Positions 10,201 through 23,052 of a stretch of DNA of 64,000 bases are shown one piece after another (the stretch's first letter is position 1; every line of letters begins with the position of its first letter). Origin of the DNA: Rallus limicola (taxonomy: Eukaryota > Chordata > Aves > Gruiformes > Rallidae); NCBI GenBank assembly GCA_022605955.1, contig JAKCOZ010000101.1, forward strand, positions 806,001 through 870,000, given 5' to 3'. A program made the position numbers and the translations under genes. Under the pieces are notes generated by a model. It ran no database searches. It was not told where the DNA came from and worked only from the letters and a program-made list of their open reading frames with translations.

Positions 10201-13200
10201 TCAGGCCTCGCTTCTTTACTTTGGGAGTTATTGCTGGACGTTTAGCATGTTTTGAACTGCAGTCTGCTAGGGCCGAGAAAAGCACCGTAGGAGGTTCCAG
10301 GCATGTTCCCTCTTTCCAGGCAAAGGAAAAGGCTGAGAGCCAAAGCGACAGGGTCTGCTCGTGTGTCCTGTTAGGAGGTTTCAGACAAGCTATGCCTTTC
10401 AGGCCTAGCTTCTTTACTTTGGGAGTTATTGCTGGACGTTTAGCATGTTTTGAACTGCAGTCTGCTAGGGCCGAGAAAAGCACCGTAGGAGGTTCCAGGC
10501 ATGTTCCCTCTTTCCAGGCAAAGGAAAAGGCTGAAAACCAAAGTGACAGGGGCTGCTCGTGTGTCATGTTAGGAGGTTTCAGACAAGCTATGCCTTTCAG
10601 GCCTAGCTTCTTTACTTTGGGAGTTATTGCTGGACGTTTAGCATGTTTTGAACTGCAGTCTGCTAGGGCCGAGAAAAGCACCGTAGGAGGTTCCAGGCAT
10701 GTTCCCTCTTTCCAGGCAAAGGAAAAGGCTGAGAGCCAAAGTGACAGGGTCTGCTCGTGTGTCCTGTTAGGAGGTTTCAGACAAGCTATGCCTTTCAGGC
10801 CTAGCTTCTTTACTTTGGGAGTTATTGCTGGACGTTTAGCATGTTTTGAACTGCAGTCTGCTAGGGCCGAGAAAAGCACCGTAGGAGGTTCCAGGCATGT
10901 TCCCTCTTTCCAGGCAAAGGAAAAGGCTGAGAGCCAAAGTGACAGGGGCTGCTCGTGTGTCCTGTTAGGAGGTTTCAGACAAGCTATGCCTTTCAGGCCT
11001 AGCTTCTTTATTTTGGGAGTTATTGCTGGACGTTTAGCATGTTTTGAACTGCAGTCTGCTAGGGCCGAGAAAAGCACCGTAGGAGGTTCCAGGCATGTTC
11101 CCTCTTTCCAGGCAAAGGAAAAGGCTGAGAGCCAAAGTGACAGGGTCTGCTCGTGTGTCCTGTTAGGAGGTTTCAGACAAGCTATGCCTTTCAGGCCTAG
11201 CTTCTTTACTTTGGGAGTTATTGCTGGACGTTTAGCATGTTTTGAACTGCAGTCTGCTAGGGCCGAGAAAAGCACCGTAGGAGGTTCCAGGCATGTTCCC
11301 TCTTTCCAGGCAAAGGAAAAGTCTGAGAGCCAAAGTGACAGGGTCTGCTCGTGTGTCCTGTTAGGAGGTTTCAGACAAGCTATGCCTTTCAGGCCTAGCT
11401 TCTTTACTTTGGGAGTTATTGCTGGACGTTTAGCATGTTTTGAACTGCAGTCTGCTAGGGCCGAGAAAAGCACCGTAGGAGGTTCCAGGCATGTTCCCTC
11501 TTTCCAGGCAAAGGAAAAGGCTGAGAGCCAAAGTGACAGGTGCTGCTCATGTGTCCTGTTAGGAGGTTTCAGACAAGCTATGCCTTTCAGGCCTAGCTTC
11601 TTTACTTTGGGAGTTATTGCTGGACGTTTAGCATGTTTTGAACTGCAGTCTGCTAGGGCCGAGAAAAGCACCGTAGGAGGTTCCAGGCATGTTCCCTCTT
11701 TCCAGGCAAAGGAAAAGGCTGAGAGCCAAAGTGACAGGGTCTGCTCGGGTGTCCTGTTAGGAGGTTTCAGACAAGCTATGCCTTTCAGGCCTAGCTTCTT
11801 TACTTTGGGAGTTATTGCAGGACGTTTAGCATGTTTTGAACTGCAGTCTGCTAGGGCCGAGAAAAGCACCGTAGGAGGTTCCAGGCATGTTCCCTCTTTC
11901 CAGGCAAAGGAAAAGGCTGAGAACCAAAGTGACAGGGTCTGCTCGTGTGTCATGTTAGGAGGTTTCAGACAAGCTATGCCTTTCAGGCCTAGCTTCTTTA
12001 CTTTGGGAGTTATTGCTGGACGTTTAGCATGTTTTGAATTGCAGTCTGCTAGGGCCGAGAAAAGCACCGTAGGAGGTTCCAGGCATGTTCCCTCTTTCCA
12101 GGCAAAGGAAAAGGCTGAGAGCCAAAGTGACAGGGTCTGCTCGTGTGTCCTGTTAGGAGGTTTCAGACAAGCTATGCCTTTCAGGCCTAGCTTCTTTACT
12201 TTGGGAGTTATTGCTGGACGTTTAGCATGTTTTGAACTGCAGTCTGCTAGGGCCGAGAAAAGCACCGTAGGAGGTTCCAGGCATGTTCCCTCTTTCCAGG
12301 CAAAGGAAAAGGCTGAGAGCCAAAGTGACAGGGTCTGCTCGTGTGTCCTGTTAGGAGGTTTCAGACAAGCTATGCCTTTCAGGCCTAGCTTCTTTACTTT
12401 GGGAGTTATTGCTGGACGTTTAGCATGTTTTGAACTGCAGTCTGCTAGGGCCGAGAAAAGCACCGTAGGAGGTTCCAGGCATGTTCCCTCTTTCCAGGCA
12501 AAGGAAAAGGCTGAGAGCCAAAGTGACAGGGTCTGCTCGTGTGTCCTGTTAGGAGGTTTCAGACAAGCTATGCCTTTCAGGCCTAGCTTCTTTACTTTGG
12601 GAGTTATTGCTGGACGTTTAGCATGTTTTGAACTGCAGTCTGCTAGGGCCGAGAAAAGCACCGTAGGAGGTTCCAGGCATGTTCCCTCTTTCCAGGCAAA
12701 GGAAAAGGCTGAGAGCCAAAGTGACAGGGTCTGCTCGTGTGTCCTGTTAGGAGGTTTCAGACAAGCTATGCCTTTCAGGCCTAGCTTCTTTACTTTGGGA
12801 GTTATTGCTGGACGTTTAGCATGTTTTGAACTGCAGTCTGCTAGGGCCGAGAAAAGCACCGTAGGAGGTTCCAGGCATGTTCCCTCTTTCCAGGCAAAGG
12901 AAAAGGCTGAGAGCCAAAGTGACAGGTGCTGCTCATGTGTCCTGTTAGGAGGTTTCAGACAAGCTATGCCTTTCAGGCCTAGCTTCTTTACTTTGGGAGT
13001 TATTGCTGGACGTTTAGCATGTTTTGAACTGCAGTCTGCTAGGGCCGAGAAAAGCACCGTAGGAGGTTCCAGGCATGTTCCCTCTTTCCAGGCAAAGGAA
13101 AAGGCTGAGAGCCAAAGTGACAGGGTCTGCTCGTGTGTCCTGTTAGGAGGTTTCAGACAAGCTATGCCTTTCAGGCCTAGCTTCTTTACTTTGGGAGTTA

Positions 13201-13559
13201 TTGCTGGACGTTTAGCATGTTTTGAACTGCAGTCTGCTAGGGCCGAGAAAAGCACCGTAGGAGGTTCCAGGCATGTTCCCTCTTTCCAGGCAAAGGAAAA
13301 GGCTGAGAACCAAAGTGACAGGGGCTGCTCGTGTGTCATGTTAGGAGGTTTCAGACAAGCTATGCCTTTCAGGCCTAGCTTCTTTACTTTGGGAGTTATT
13401 GCTGGACGTTTAGCATGTTTTGAACTGCAGTCTGCTAGGGCCGAGAAAAGCACCGTAGGAGGTTCCAGGCATGTTCCCTCTTTCCAGGCAAAGGAAAAGG
13501 CTGAGAGCCAAAGTGACAGGGTCTGCTCGTGTGTCCTGTTAGGAGGTTTCAGACAAGCT
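7224..13559. repeat. Block 5: 32 monomers, longest run without a junction
   Basis: Exactly 6336 bp (32 x 198) with no indel or palindrome. Mostly V monomers, with G, C, N and S interspersed. The first has CATACCT and CCAGTCATG, linking it to blocks 3 and 4. The monomer at about 8412 is the most divergent (TTTAACATG, TCTGTTAGG, AAAGAACCG). The run gives an unbroken open frame on both strands, which I take as an artefact of the 198-bp period. Confidence 0.92.
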
Positions 13560-13602
13560 ATGCCTTTCAGGCCTAGCTTGTCTGAAACCTCCTAACAGGA
13601 CA
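13532..13602. repeat. Junction palindrome 5
   Basis: Perfect arms, canonical centre; followed by CATGCCT, the form used at all later junctions. Confidence 0.93.
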
Positions 13603-13606
13603 AGCT

Positions 13607-16600
13607 ATGCCTTTCATGCCTAGCTTCTTTACTTTGGGAGTTATTGCTGGACGTTTAGCATGTTTTGAACTGCAGTCTGCTAGGGCCGAGAAAAGCACCG
13701 TAGGAGGTTCCAGGCATGTTCCCTCTTTCCAGGCAAAGGAAAAGGCTGAGAGCCAAAGTGACAGGGTCTGCTCGTGTGTCCTGTTAGGAGGTTTCAGACA
13801 AGCTATGCCTTTCAGGCCTAGCTTCTTTACTTTGGGAGTTATTGCTGGACGTTTAGCATGTTTTGAACTGCAGTCTGCTAGGGCCGAGAAAAGCACCGTA
13901 GGAGGTTCCAGGCATGTTCCCTCTTTCCAGGCAAAGGAAAAGGCTGAGAGCCAAAGCGACAGGGTCTGCTCGTGTGTCCTGTTAGGAGGTTTCAGACAAG
14001 CTATGCCTTTCAGGCCTAGCTTCTTTACTTTGGGAGTTATTGCTGGACGTTTAGCATGTTTTGAACTGCAGTCTGCTAGGGCCGAGAAAAGCACCGTAGG
14101 AGGTTCCAGGCATGTTCCCTCTTTCCAGGCAAAGGAAAAGGCTGAGAGCCAAAGTGACAGGGTCTGCTCGTGTGTCCTGTTAGGAGGTTTCAGACAAGCT
14201 ATGCCTTTCAGGCCTAGCTTCTTTACTTTGGGAGTTATTGCTGGACGTTTAGCATGTTTTGAACTGCAGTCTGCTAGGGCCGAGAAAAGCACCGTAGGAG
14301 GTTCCAGGCATGTTCCCTCTTTCCAGGCAAAGGAAAAGGCTGAGAGCCAAAGTGACAGGGTCTGCTCGTGTGTCCTGTTAGGAGGTTTCAGACAAGCTAT
14401 GCCTTTCAGGCCTAGCTTCTTTACTTTGGGAGTTATTGCTGGACGTTTAGCATGTTTTGAACTGCAGTCTGCTAGGGCCGAGAAAAGCACCGTAGGAGGT
14501 TCCAGGCATGTTCCCTCTTTCCAGGCAAAGGAAAAGGCGGAGAGCCAAAGTGACAGGGTCTGCTCGTGTGTCCTGTTAGGAGGTTTCAGACAAGCTATGC
14601 CTTTCAGGCCTAGCTTCTTTACTTTGGGAGTTATTGCTGGACGTTTAGCATGTTTTGAACTGCAGTCTGCTAGGGCCGAGAAAAGCACCGTAGGAGGTTC
14701 CAGGCATGTTCCCTCTTTCCAGGCAAAGGAAAAGGCTGAGAGCCAAAGTGACAGGGTCTGCTCGTGTGTCCTGTTAGGAGGTTTCAGACAAGCTATGCCT
14801 TTCAGGCCTAGCTTCTTTACTTTGGGAGTTATTGCTGGACGTTTAGCATGTTTTGAACTGCAGTCTGCTAGGGCCGAGAAAAGCACCGTAGGAGGTTCCA
14901 GGCATGTTCCCTCTTTCCAGGCAAAGGAAAAGTCTGAGAGCCAAAGTGACAGGGTCTGCTCGTGTGTCCTGTTAGGAGGTTTCAGACAAGCTATGCCTTT
15001 CAGGCCTAGCTTCTTTACTTTGGGAGTTATTGCTGGACGTTTAGCATGTTTTGAACTGCAGTCTGCTAGGGCCGAGAAAAGCACCGTAGGTGGTTCCAGG
15101 CATGTTCCCTCTTTCCAGGCAAAGGAAAAGGCTGAGAGCCAAAGTGACAGGTGCTGCTCATGTGTCCTGTTAGGAGGTTTCAGACAAGCTATGCCTTTCA
15201 GGCCTAGCTTCTTTACTTTGGGAGTTATTGCTGGACGTTTAGCATGTTTTGAACTGCAGTCTGCTAGGGCCGAGAAAAGCACCGTAGGAGGTTCCAGGCA
15301 TGTTCCCTCTTTCCAGGCAAAGGAAAAGGCTGAAAACCAAAGTGACAGGGGCTGCTCGTGTGTCATGTTAGGAGGTTTCAGACAAGCTATGCCTTTCAGG
15401 CCTAGCTTCTTTACTTTGGGAGTTATTGCTGGACGTTTAGCATGTTTTGAACTGCAGTCTGCTAGGGCCGAGAAAAGCACCGTAGGAGGTTCCAGGCATG
15501 TTCCCTCTTTCCAGGCAAAGGAAAAGGCTGAGAGCCAAAGTGACAGGGTCTGCTCGTGTGTCCTGTTAGGAGGTTTCAGACAAGCTATGCCTTTCAGGCC
15601 TAGCTTCTTTACTTTGGGAGTTATTGCTGGACGTTTAGCATGTTTTGAACTGCAGTCTGCTAGGGCCGAGAAAAGCACCGTAGGAGGTTCCAGGCATGTT
15701 CCCTCTTTCCAGGCAAAGGAAAAGGCGGAGAGCCAAAGTGACAGGGTCTGCTCGTGTGTCCTGTTAGGAGGTTTCAGACAAGCTATGCCTTTCAGGCCTA
15801 GCTTCTTTACTTTGGGAGTTATTGCTGGACGTTTAGCATGTTTTGAACTGCAGTCTGCTAGGGCCGAGAAAAGCACCGTAGGAGGTTCCAGGCATGTTCC
15901 CTCTTTCCAGGCAAAGGAAAAGGCTGAGAGCCAAAGTGACAGGGTCTGCTCGTGTGTCCTGTTAGGAGGTTTCAGACAAGCTATGCCTTTCAGGCCTAGC
16001 TTCTTTACTTTGGGAGTTATTGCTGGACGTTTAGCATGTTTTGAACTGCAGTCTGCTAGGGCCGAGAAAAGCACCGTAGGAGGTTCCAGGCATGTTCCCT
16101 CTTTCCAGGCAAAGGAAAAGTCTGAGAGCCAAAGTGACAGGGTCTGCTCGTGTGTCCTGTTAGGAGGTTTCAGACAAGCTATGCCTTTCAGGCCTAGCTT
16201 CTTTACTTTGGGAGTTATTGCTGGACGTTTAGCATGTTTTGAACTGCAGTCTGCTAGGGCCGAGAAAAGCACCGTAGGTGGTTCCAGGCATGTTCCCTCT
16301 TTCCAGGCAAAGGAAAAGGCTGAGAGCCAAAGTGACAGGTGCTGCTCATGTGTCCTGTTAGGAGGTTTCAGACAAGCTATGCCTTTCAGGCCTAGCTTCT
16401 TTACTTTGGGAGTTATTGCTGGACGTTTAGCATGTTTTGAACTGCAGTCTGCTAGGGCCGAGAAAAGCACCGTAGGAGGTTCCAGGCATGTTCCCTCTTT
16501 CCAGGCAAAGGAAAAGGCTGAGAGCCAAAGTGACAGGGTCTGCTCGTGTGTCCTGTTAGGAGGTTTCAGACAAGCTATGCCTTTCAGGCCTAGCTTCTTT

Positions 16601-16774
16601 ACTTTGGGAGTTATTGCTGGACGTTTAGCATGTTTTGAATTGCAGTCTGCTAGGGCCGAGAAAAGCACCGTAGGAGGTTCCAGGCATGTTCCCTCTTTCC
16701 AGGCAAAGGAAAAGGCTGAGAGCCAAAGTGACAGGGTCTGCTCGTGTGTCCTGTTAGGAGGTTTCAGACAAGCT
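13607..16774. repeat. Block 6: 16 monomers with a 1188-bp internal duplication
   Basis: Variant order is V V V V V V V C N V V V V C V V. Three rare marks recur at exactly 1188 bp (6 monomers): GGCGGAG at 14537 and 15725, AAGTCTGAG at about 14930 and 16118, and GTAGGTGG at 15086 and 16274. This shows a recent tandem duplication of a six-monomer unit. Confidence 0.92.
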
Positions 16775-16817
16775 ATGCCTTTCAGGCCTAGCTTGTCTGA
16801 AACCTCCTAACAGGACA
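16747..16817. repeat. Junction palindrome 6
   Basis: Perfect arms, canonical centre. The next monomer carries TCTGATAGG. Confidence 0.93.
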
Positions 16818-16821
16818 AGCT

Positions 16822-19394
16822 ATGCCTTTCATGCCTAGCTTCTTTACTTTGGGAGTTATTGCTGGACGTTTAGCATGTTTTGAACTGCAGTCTGATAGGG
16901 CCGAGAAAAGCACCGTAGGAGGTTCCAGGCATGTTCCCTCTTTCCAGGCAAAGGAAAAGGCTGAGAGCCAAAGTGACAGGGTCTGCTCGTGTGTCCTGTT
17001 AGGAGGTTTCAGACAAGCTATGCCTTTCAGGCCTAGCTTCTTTACTTTGGGAGTTATTGCTGGACGTTTAGCATGTTTTGAACTGCAGTCTGCTAGGGCC
17101 GAGAAAAGCACCGTAGGAGGTTCCAGGCATGTTCCCTCTTTCCAGGCAAAGGAAAAGGCTGAGAGCCAAAGTGACAGGTGCTGCTCATGTGTCCTGTTAG
17201 GAGGTTTCAGACAAGCTATGCCTTTCAGGCCTAGCTTCTTTACTTTGGGAGTTATTGCTGGACGTTTAGCATGTTTTGAACTGTAGTCTGCTAGGGCCGA
17301 GAAAAGCACCGTAGGAGGTTCCAGGCATGTTCCCTCTTTCCAGGCAAAGGAAAAGGCTGAGAGCCAAAGTGATAGGGGCTGCTCGGGTGTCCTGTTAGGA
17401 GGTTTCAGACAAGCTATGCCTTTCAGGCCTAGCTTCTTTACTTTGGGAGTTATTGCTGGACGTTTAGCATGTTTTGAACTGCAGTCTGCTAGGGCCGAGA
17501 AAAGCACCGTAGGAGGTTCCAGGCATGTTCCCTCTTTCCAGGCAAAGGAAAAGGCTGAGAGCCAAAGTGACAGGGTCTGCTCGGGTGTCCTGTTAGGAGG
17601 TTTCAGACAAGCTATGCCTTTCAGGCCTAGCTTCTTTACTTTGGGAGTTATTGCTGGACGTTTAGCATGTTTTGAGCTGCAGTCTGCTAGGGCCGAGAAA
17701 AGCACCGTAGGAGGTTCCAGGCATGTTCCCTCTTTCCAAGCAAAGGAAAAAGCTGAGAGCCAAAGTGAAAGGGTTTGCTCGTGTGTCCTGTTAGGAGGTT
17801 TCAGACAAGCTATGCCTTTCAGGCCTCGCTTCTTTACTTTGGGAGTTATTGCTGGACGTTTAGCATGTTTTGAATTGCAGTCTGCTAGGGCCGAGAAAAG
17901 CACCGTAGGAGGTTCCAGGCATGTTCCCTCTTTCCAGGCAAAGGAAAAGGCTGAGAGCCAAAGTGACAGGGTCTGCTCGTGTGTCCTGTTAGGAGGTTTC
18001 AGACAAGCTATGCCTTTCAGGCCTCGCTTCTTTACTTTGGGAGTTATTGCTGGACGTTTAGCATGTTTTGAATTGCAGTCTGCTAGGGCCGAGAAAAGCA
18101 CCGTAGGAGGTTCCAGGCATGTTCCCTCTTTCCAGGCAAAGGAAAAGGCTGAGAGCCAAAGTGACAGGGTCTGCTCGTGTGTCCTGTTAGGAGGTTTCAG
18201 ACAAGCTATGCCTTTCAGGCCTAGCTTCTTTACTTTGGGAGTTATTGCTGGACGTTTAGCATGTTTTGAACTGCAGTCTGCTAGGGCCGAGAAAAGCACC
18301 GTAGGAGGTTCCAGGCATGTTCCCTCTTTCCAGGCAAAGGAAAAGGCTGAGAGCCAAAGTGACAGGTGCTGCTCATGTGTCCTGTTAGGAGGTTTCAGAC
18401 AAGCTATGCCTTTCAGGCCTAGCTTCTTTACTTTGGGAGTTATTGCTGGACGTTTAGCATGTTTTGAACTGCAGTCTGCTAGGGCCGAGAAAAGCACCGT
18501 AGGAGGTTCCAGGCATGTTCCCTCTTTCCAGGCAAAGGAAAAGGCTGAGAGCCAAAGTGAAAGGGTTTGCTCGTGTGTCCTGTTAGGAGGTTTCAGACAA
18601 GCTATGCCTTTCAGGCCTAGCTTCTTTACTTTGGGAGTTATTGCTGGACGTTTAGCATGTTTTGAATTGCAGTCTGCTAGGGCCGAGAAAAGCACCGTAG
18701 GAGGTTCCAGGCATGTGCCTCTTTCCAGGCAAAGGAAAAGGCTGAGAGCCAAAGTGACAGGGTCTGCTTGTGTGTCCTGTTAGGAGGTTTCAGACAAGCT
18801 ATGCCTTTCAGGCCTAGCTTCTTTACTTTGGGAGTTATTGCTGGACGTTTAGCATGTTTTGAACTGCAGTCTGCTAGGGCCGAGAAAAGCACCGTAGGAG
18901 GTTCCAGGCATGTTCCCTCTTTCCAGGCAAAGGAAAAGGCTGAGAGCCAAAGTGACAGGGGCTGCTCGTGTGTCCTGTTAGGAGGTTTCAGACAAGCTAT
19001 GCCTTTCAGGCCTAGCTTCTTTACTTTGGGAGTTATTGCTGGACGTTTAGCATGTTTTGAACTGCAGTCTGCTAGGGCCAAGAAAAGCACCGTAGGAGGT
19101 TCCAGGCATGTTCCCTCTTTCCAGGCAAAGGAAAAGGCTGAGAACCAAAGTGACAGGGGCTGCTCGTGTGTCATGTTAGGAGGTTTCAGACAAGCTATGC
19201 CTTTCAGGCCTAGCTTCTTTACTTTGGGAGTTATTACTGGACGTTTAGCATGTTTAGAACTGCAGTCTGCTAGGGCCGAGAAAAGCACCGTAGGAGGTTC
19301 CAGGCATGTTCCCTCTTTCCAGGCAAAGGAAAAGGCTGAGAGCCAAAGTGACAGGGTCTGCTCGTGTGTCCTGTTAGGAGGTTTCAGACAAGCT
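16822..19394. repeat. Block 7: 13 monomers
   Basis: Variant order is V C G+S S E V V C E L G N V. Monomer 1 has TCTGATAGG. Two adjacent 16C monomers (17812 and 18010) look like a local one-monomer duplication. The third monomer has CTGTAG (stop at 17284-17286). One base is missing near 18717 (GCATGTGCCTC). The first L-type monomer of the window is here, at about 18604. Confidence 0.92.
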
Positions 19395-19437
19395 ATGCCT
19401 TTCAGGCCTAGCTTGTCTGAAACCTCCTAACAGGACA
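19367..19437. repeat. Junction palindrome 7
   Basis: Perfect arms, canonical centre. Confidence 0.93.
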
Positions 19438-19441
19438 AGCT

Positions 19442-22400
19442 ATGCCTTTCATGCCTAGCTTCTTTACTTTGGGAGTTATTGCTGGACGTTTAGCATGTTT
19501 TGAACTGCAGTCTGCTAGGGCCGAGAAAAGCACCGTAGGAGGTTCCAGGCATGTTCCCTCTTTCCAGGCAAAGGAAAAGGCTGAGAGCCAAAGTGACAGG
19601 TGCTGCTCATGTGTCCTGTTAGGAGGTTTCAGACAAGCTATGCCTTTCAGGCCTAGCTTCTTTACTTTGGGAGTTATTGCTGGACGTTTAGCATGTTTTG
19701 AACTGCAGTCTGCTAGGGCCGAGAAAAGCACCGTAGGAGGTTCCAGGCATGTTCCCTCTTTCCAGGCAAAGGAAAAGGCTGAGAGCCAAAGTGACAGGGT
19801 CTGCTCGTGTGTCCTGTTAGGAGGTTTCAGACAAGCTATGCCTTTCAGGCCTAGCTTCTTTACTTTGGGAGTTATTGCTGGACGTTTAGCATGTTTTGAA
19901 CTGCAGTCTGCTAGGGCCGAGAAAAGCACCGTAGGAGGTTCCAGGCATGTTCCCTCTTTCCAGGCAAAGGAAAAGGCTGAGAGCCAAAGTGAAAGGGTCT
20001 GCTCGGGTGTCCTGTTAGGAGGTTTCAGACAAGCTATGCCTTTCAGGCCTCGCTTCTTTACTTTGGGAGTTATTGCTGGACGTTTAGCATGTTTTGAACT
20101 GCAGTCTGCTAGGGCCGAGGAAAGCACCGTAGGAGGTTCCAGGCATGTTCCCTCTTTCCAGGCAAAGGAAAAGGCTGAGAGCCAAAGCGACAGGGTCTGC
20201 TCGTGTGTCCTGTTACGAGGTTTCAGACAAGCTATGCCTTTCAGGCCTAGCTTCTTTACTTTGGGAGTTATTGCTGGACGTTTAGCATGTTTTGAACTGC
20301 AGTCTGCTAGGGCCGAGAAAAGCACCGTAGGAGGTTCCAGGCATGTTCCCTCTTTCCAGGCAAAGGAAAAGGCTGAAAACCAAAGTGACAGGGGCTGCTC
20401 GTGTGTCCTGTTAGGAGGTTTCAGACAAGCTATGCCTTTCAGGCCTAGCTTCTTTACTTTGGGAGTTATTGCTGGACGTTTAGCATGTTTTGAACTGCAG
20501 TCTGCTAGGGCCGAGAAAAGCACCGTAGGAGGTTCCAGGCATGTTCCCTCTTTCCAGGCAAAGGAAAAGGCTGAGAGCCAAAGTGACAGGGTCTGCTCGT
20601 GTGTCCTGTTAGGAGGTTTCAGACAAGCTATGCCTTTCAGGCCTAGCTTCTTTACTTTGGGAGTTATTGCTGGACGTTTAGCATGTTTTGAACTGCAGTC
20701 TGCTAGGGCCGAGAAAAGCACCGTAGGAGGTTCCAGGCATGTTCCCTCTTTCCAGGCAAAGGAAAAGGCTGAGAGCCAAAGTGACAGGGTCTGCTCGTGT
20801 GTCCTCTTAGGAGGTTTCAGACAAGCTATGCCTTTCAGGCCTAGCTTCTTTACTTTGGGAGTTATTGCTGGACGTTTAGCATGTTTTGAACTGCAGTCTG
20901 CTAGGGCCGAGAAAAGCACCGTAGGAGGTTCCAGGCATGTTCCCTCTTTCCAGGCAAAGGAAAAGGCTGAGAGCCAAAGTGACAGGGGCTGCTCGTGTGT
21001 CCTGTTAGGAGGTTTCAGACAAGCTATGCCTTTCAGGCCTAGCTTCTTTACTTTGGGAGTTATTGCTGGACGTTTAGCATGTTTTGAACTGCAGTCTGAT
21101 AGGGCCGAGAAAAGCACCGTAGGAGGTTCCAGGCATGTTCCCTCTTTCCAGGCAAAGGAAAAGGCTGAGAGCCAAAGTGACAGGGTCTGCTCGTGTGTCC
21201 TGTTAGGAGGTTTCAGACAAGCTATGCCTTTCAGGCCTAGCTTCTTTACTTTGGGAGTTATTGCTGGACGTTTAGCATGTTTTGAACTGCAGTCTGCTAG
21301 GGCCGAGAAAAGCACCGTAGGTGGTTCCAGGCATGTTCCCTCTTTCCAGGCAAAGGAAAAGGCTGAGAGCCAAAGTGACAGGTGCTGCTCATGTGTCCTG
21401 TTAGGAGGTTTCAAACAAGCTATGCCTTTCAGGCCTAGCTTCTTTACTTTGGGAGTTATTGCTGGACGTTTAGCATGTTTTGAACTGCAGTCTGCTAGGG
21501 CCGAGAAAAGCACCGTAGGAGGTTCCAGGCATGTTCCCTCTTTCAAGGCAAAGGAAAAGGCTGAGAGCCAAAGTGACAGGGTCTGCTCGTGTGTCCTGTT
21601 AGGAGGTTTCAGACAAGCTATGCCTTTCAGGCCTAGCTTCTTTACTTTGGGAGTTATTGCTGGACGTTTAGCATGTTTTGAATTGCAGTCTGCTAGGGCC
21701 GAGAAAAGCACCGTAGGAGGTTCCAGGCATGTTCCCTCTTTCCAGGCAAAGGAAAAGGCTGAGAGCCAAAGTGACAGGGTCTGCTCGGGTGTCCTGTTAG
21801 GAGGTTTCAGACAAGCTATGCCTTTCAGGCCTAGCTTCTTTACTTTGGGAGTTATTGCTGGACGTTTAGCATGTTTTGAACTGCAGTCTGCTAGGGCCGA
21901 GAAAAGCACCGTAGGAGGTTCCAGGCATGTTCCCTCTTTCCAGGCAAAGGAAAAGGCTGAGAGCCAAAGTAACAGGGTCTGCTCGGGTGTCCTGTTAGGA
22001 GGTTTCAGACAAGCTATGCCTTTCAGGCCTAGCTTCTTTACTTTGGGAGTTATTGCTGGACGTTTAGCATGTTTTGAACTGCAGTCTGCTATGGCCGAGA
22101 AAAGCACCGTAGGAGGTTCCAGGCATGTTCCCTCTTTCCAGGCAAAGGAAAAGGCTGAGAGCCAAAGTGACAGGGTCTGCTCGTGTGTCCTGTTAGGAGG
22201 TTTCAGACAAGCTATGCCTTTCAGGCCTAGCTTCTTTACTTTGGGAGTTATTGCTGGACGTTTAGCATGTTTTGAACTGCAGTCTGCTAGGGCCGAGAAA
22301 AGCACCGTAGGAGGTTCCAGGCATGTTCCCTCTTTCCAGGCAAAGGAAAAGGCTGAGAGCCAAAGTGACAGGTGCTGCTCATGTGTCCTGTTAGGAGGTT

Positions 22401-23005
22401 TCAGACAAGCTATGCCTTTCAGGCCTAGCTTCTTTACTTTGGGAGTTATTGCTGGACGTTTAGCATGTTTTGAACTGCAGTCTGCTAGGGCCGAGAAAAG
22501 CACCGTAGGAGGTTCCAGGCATGTTCCCTCTTTCCAGGCAAAGGAAAAGGCTGAGAGCCAAAGTGACAGGGTCTGCTCGTGTGTCCTGTTAGGAGGTTTC
22601 AGACAAGCTATGCCTTTCAGGCCTAGCTTCTTTACTTTGGGAGTTATTGCTGGACGTTTAGCATGTTTTGAACTGCAGTCTGCTAGGGCCGAGAAAAGCA
22701 CCGTAGGAGGTTCCAGGCATGTTCCCTCTTTCCAGGCAAAGGAAAAGGCTGAGAACAAAAGTGACAGGGGCTGCTCGTGTGTCATGTTAGGAGGTTTCAG
22801 ACAAGCTATGCCTTTCAGGCCTAGCTTCTTTACTTTGGGAGTTATTGCTGGACGTTTAGCATGTTTTGAATTGCAGTCTGCTAGGGCCGAGAAAAGCACC
22901 GTAGGAGGTTCCAGGCATGTTCCCTCTTTCCAGGCAAAGGAAAAGGCTGAGAGCCAAAGTGACAGGGTCTGCTCGTGTGTCCTGTTAGGAGGTTTCAGAC
23001 AAGCT
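19442..23005. repeat. Block 8: 18 monomers
   Basis: Variant order is C V E+S V N' V V G V C V S S V C V N V. Most of the block is close to the left-hand V/C/G population rather than the E/L-rich blocks on its right. Private changes include GAGGAAAGC at about 20117, AGTAACAGG at about 21968 and CTATGGCC at about 22088. Confidence 0.9.
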
Positions 23006-23048
23006 ATGCCTTTCAGGCCTAGCTTGTCTGAAACCTCCTAACAGGACA
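22978..23048. repeat. Junction palindrome 8
   Basis: Perfect arms, canonical centre. The next monomer carries TCTGATAGG. Confidence 0.93.
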
Positions 23049-23052
23049 AGCT

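Noticed and set aside
7224..13595. Giant repeat protein genes on either strand
   Set aside because: The frames follow from 198 being divisible by three and a stop-free monomer. Both strands are open at once, most common variants are non-synonymous, stop-bearing monomers are amplified, and every junction ends the frame. No gene structure such as splice sites or unique termini is visible.
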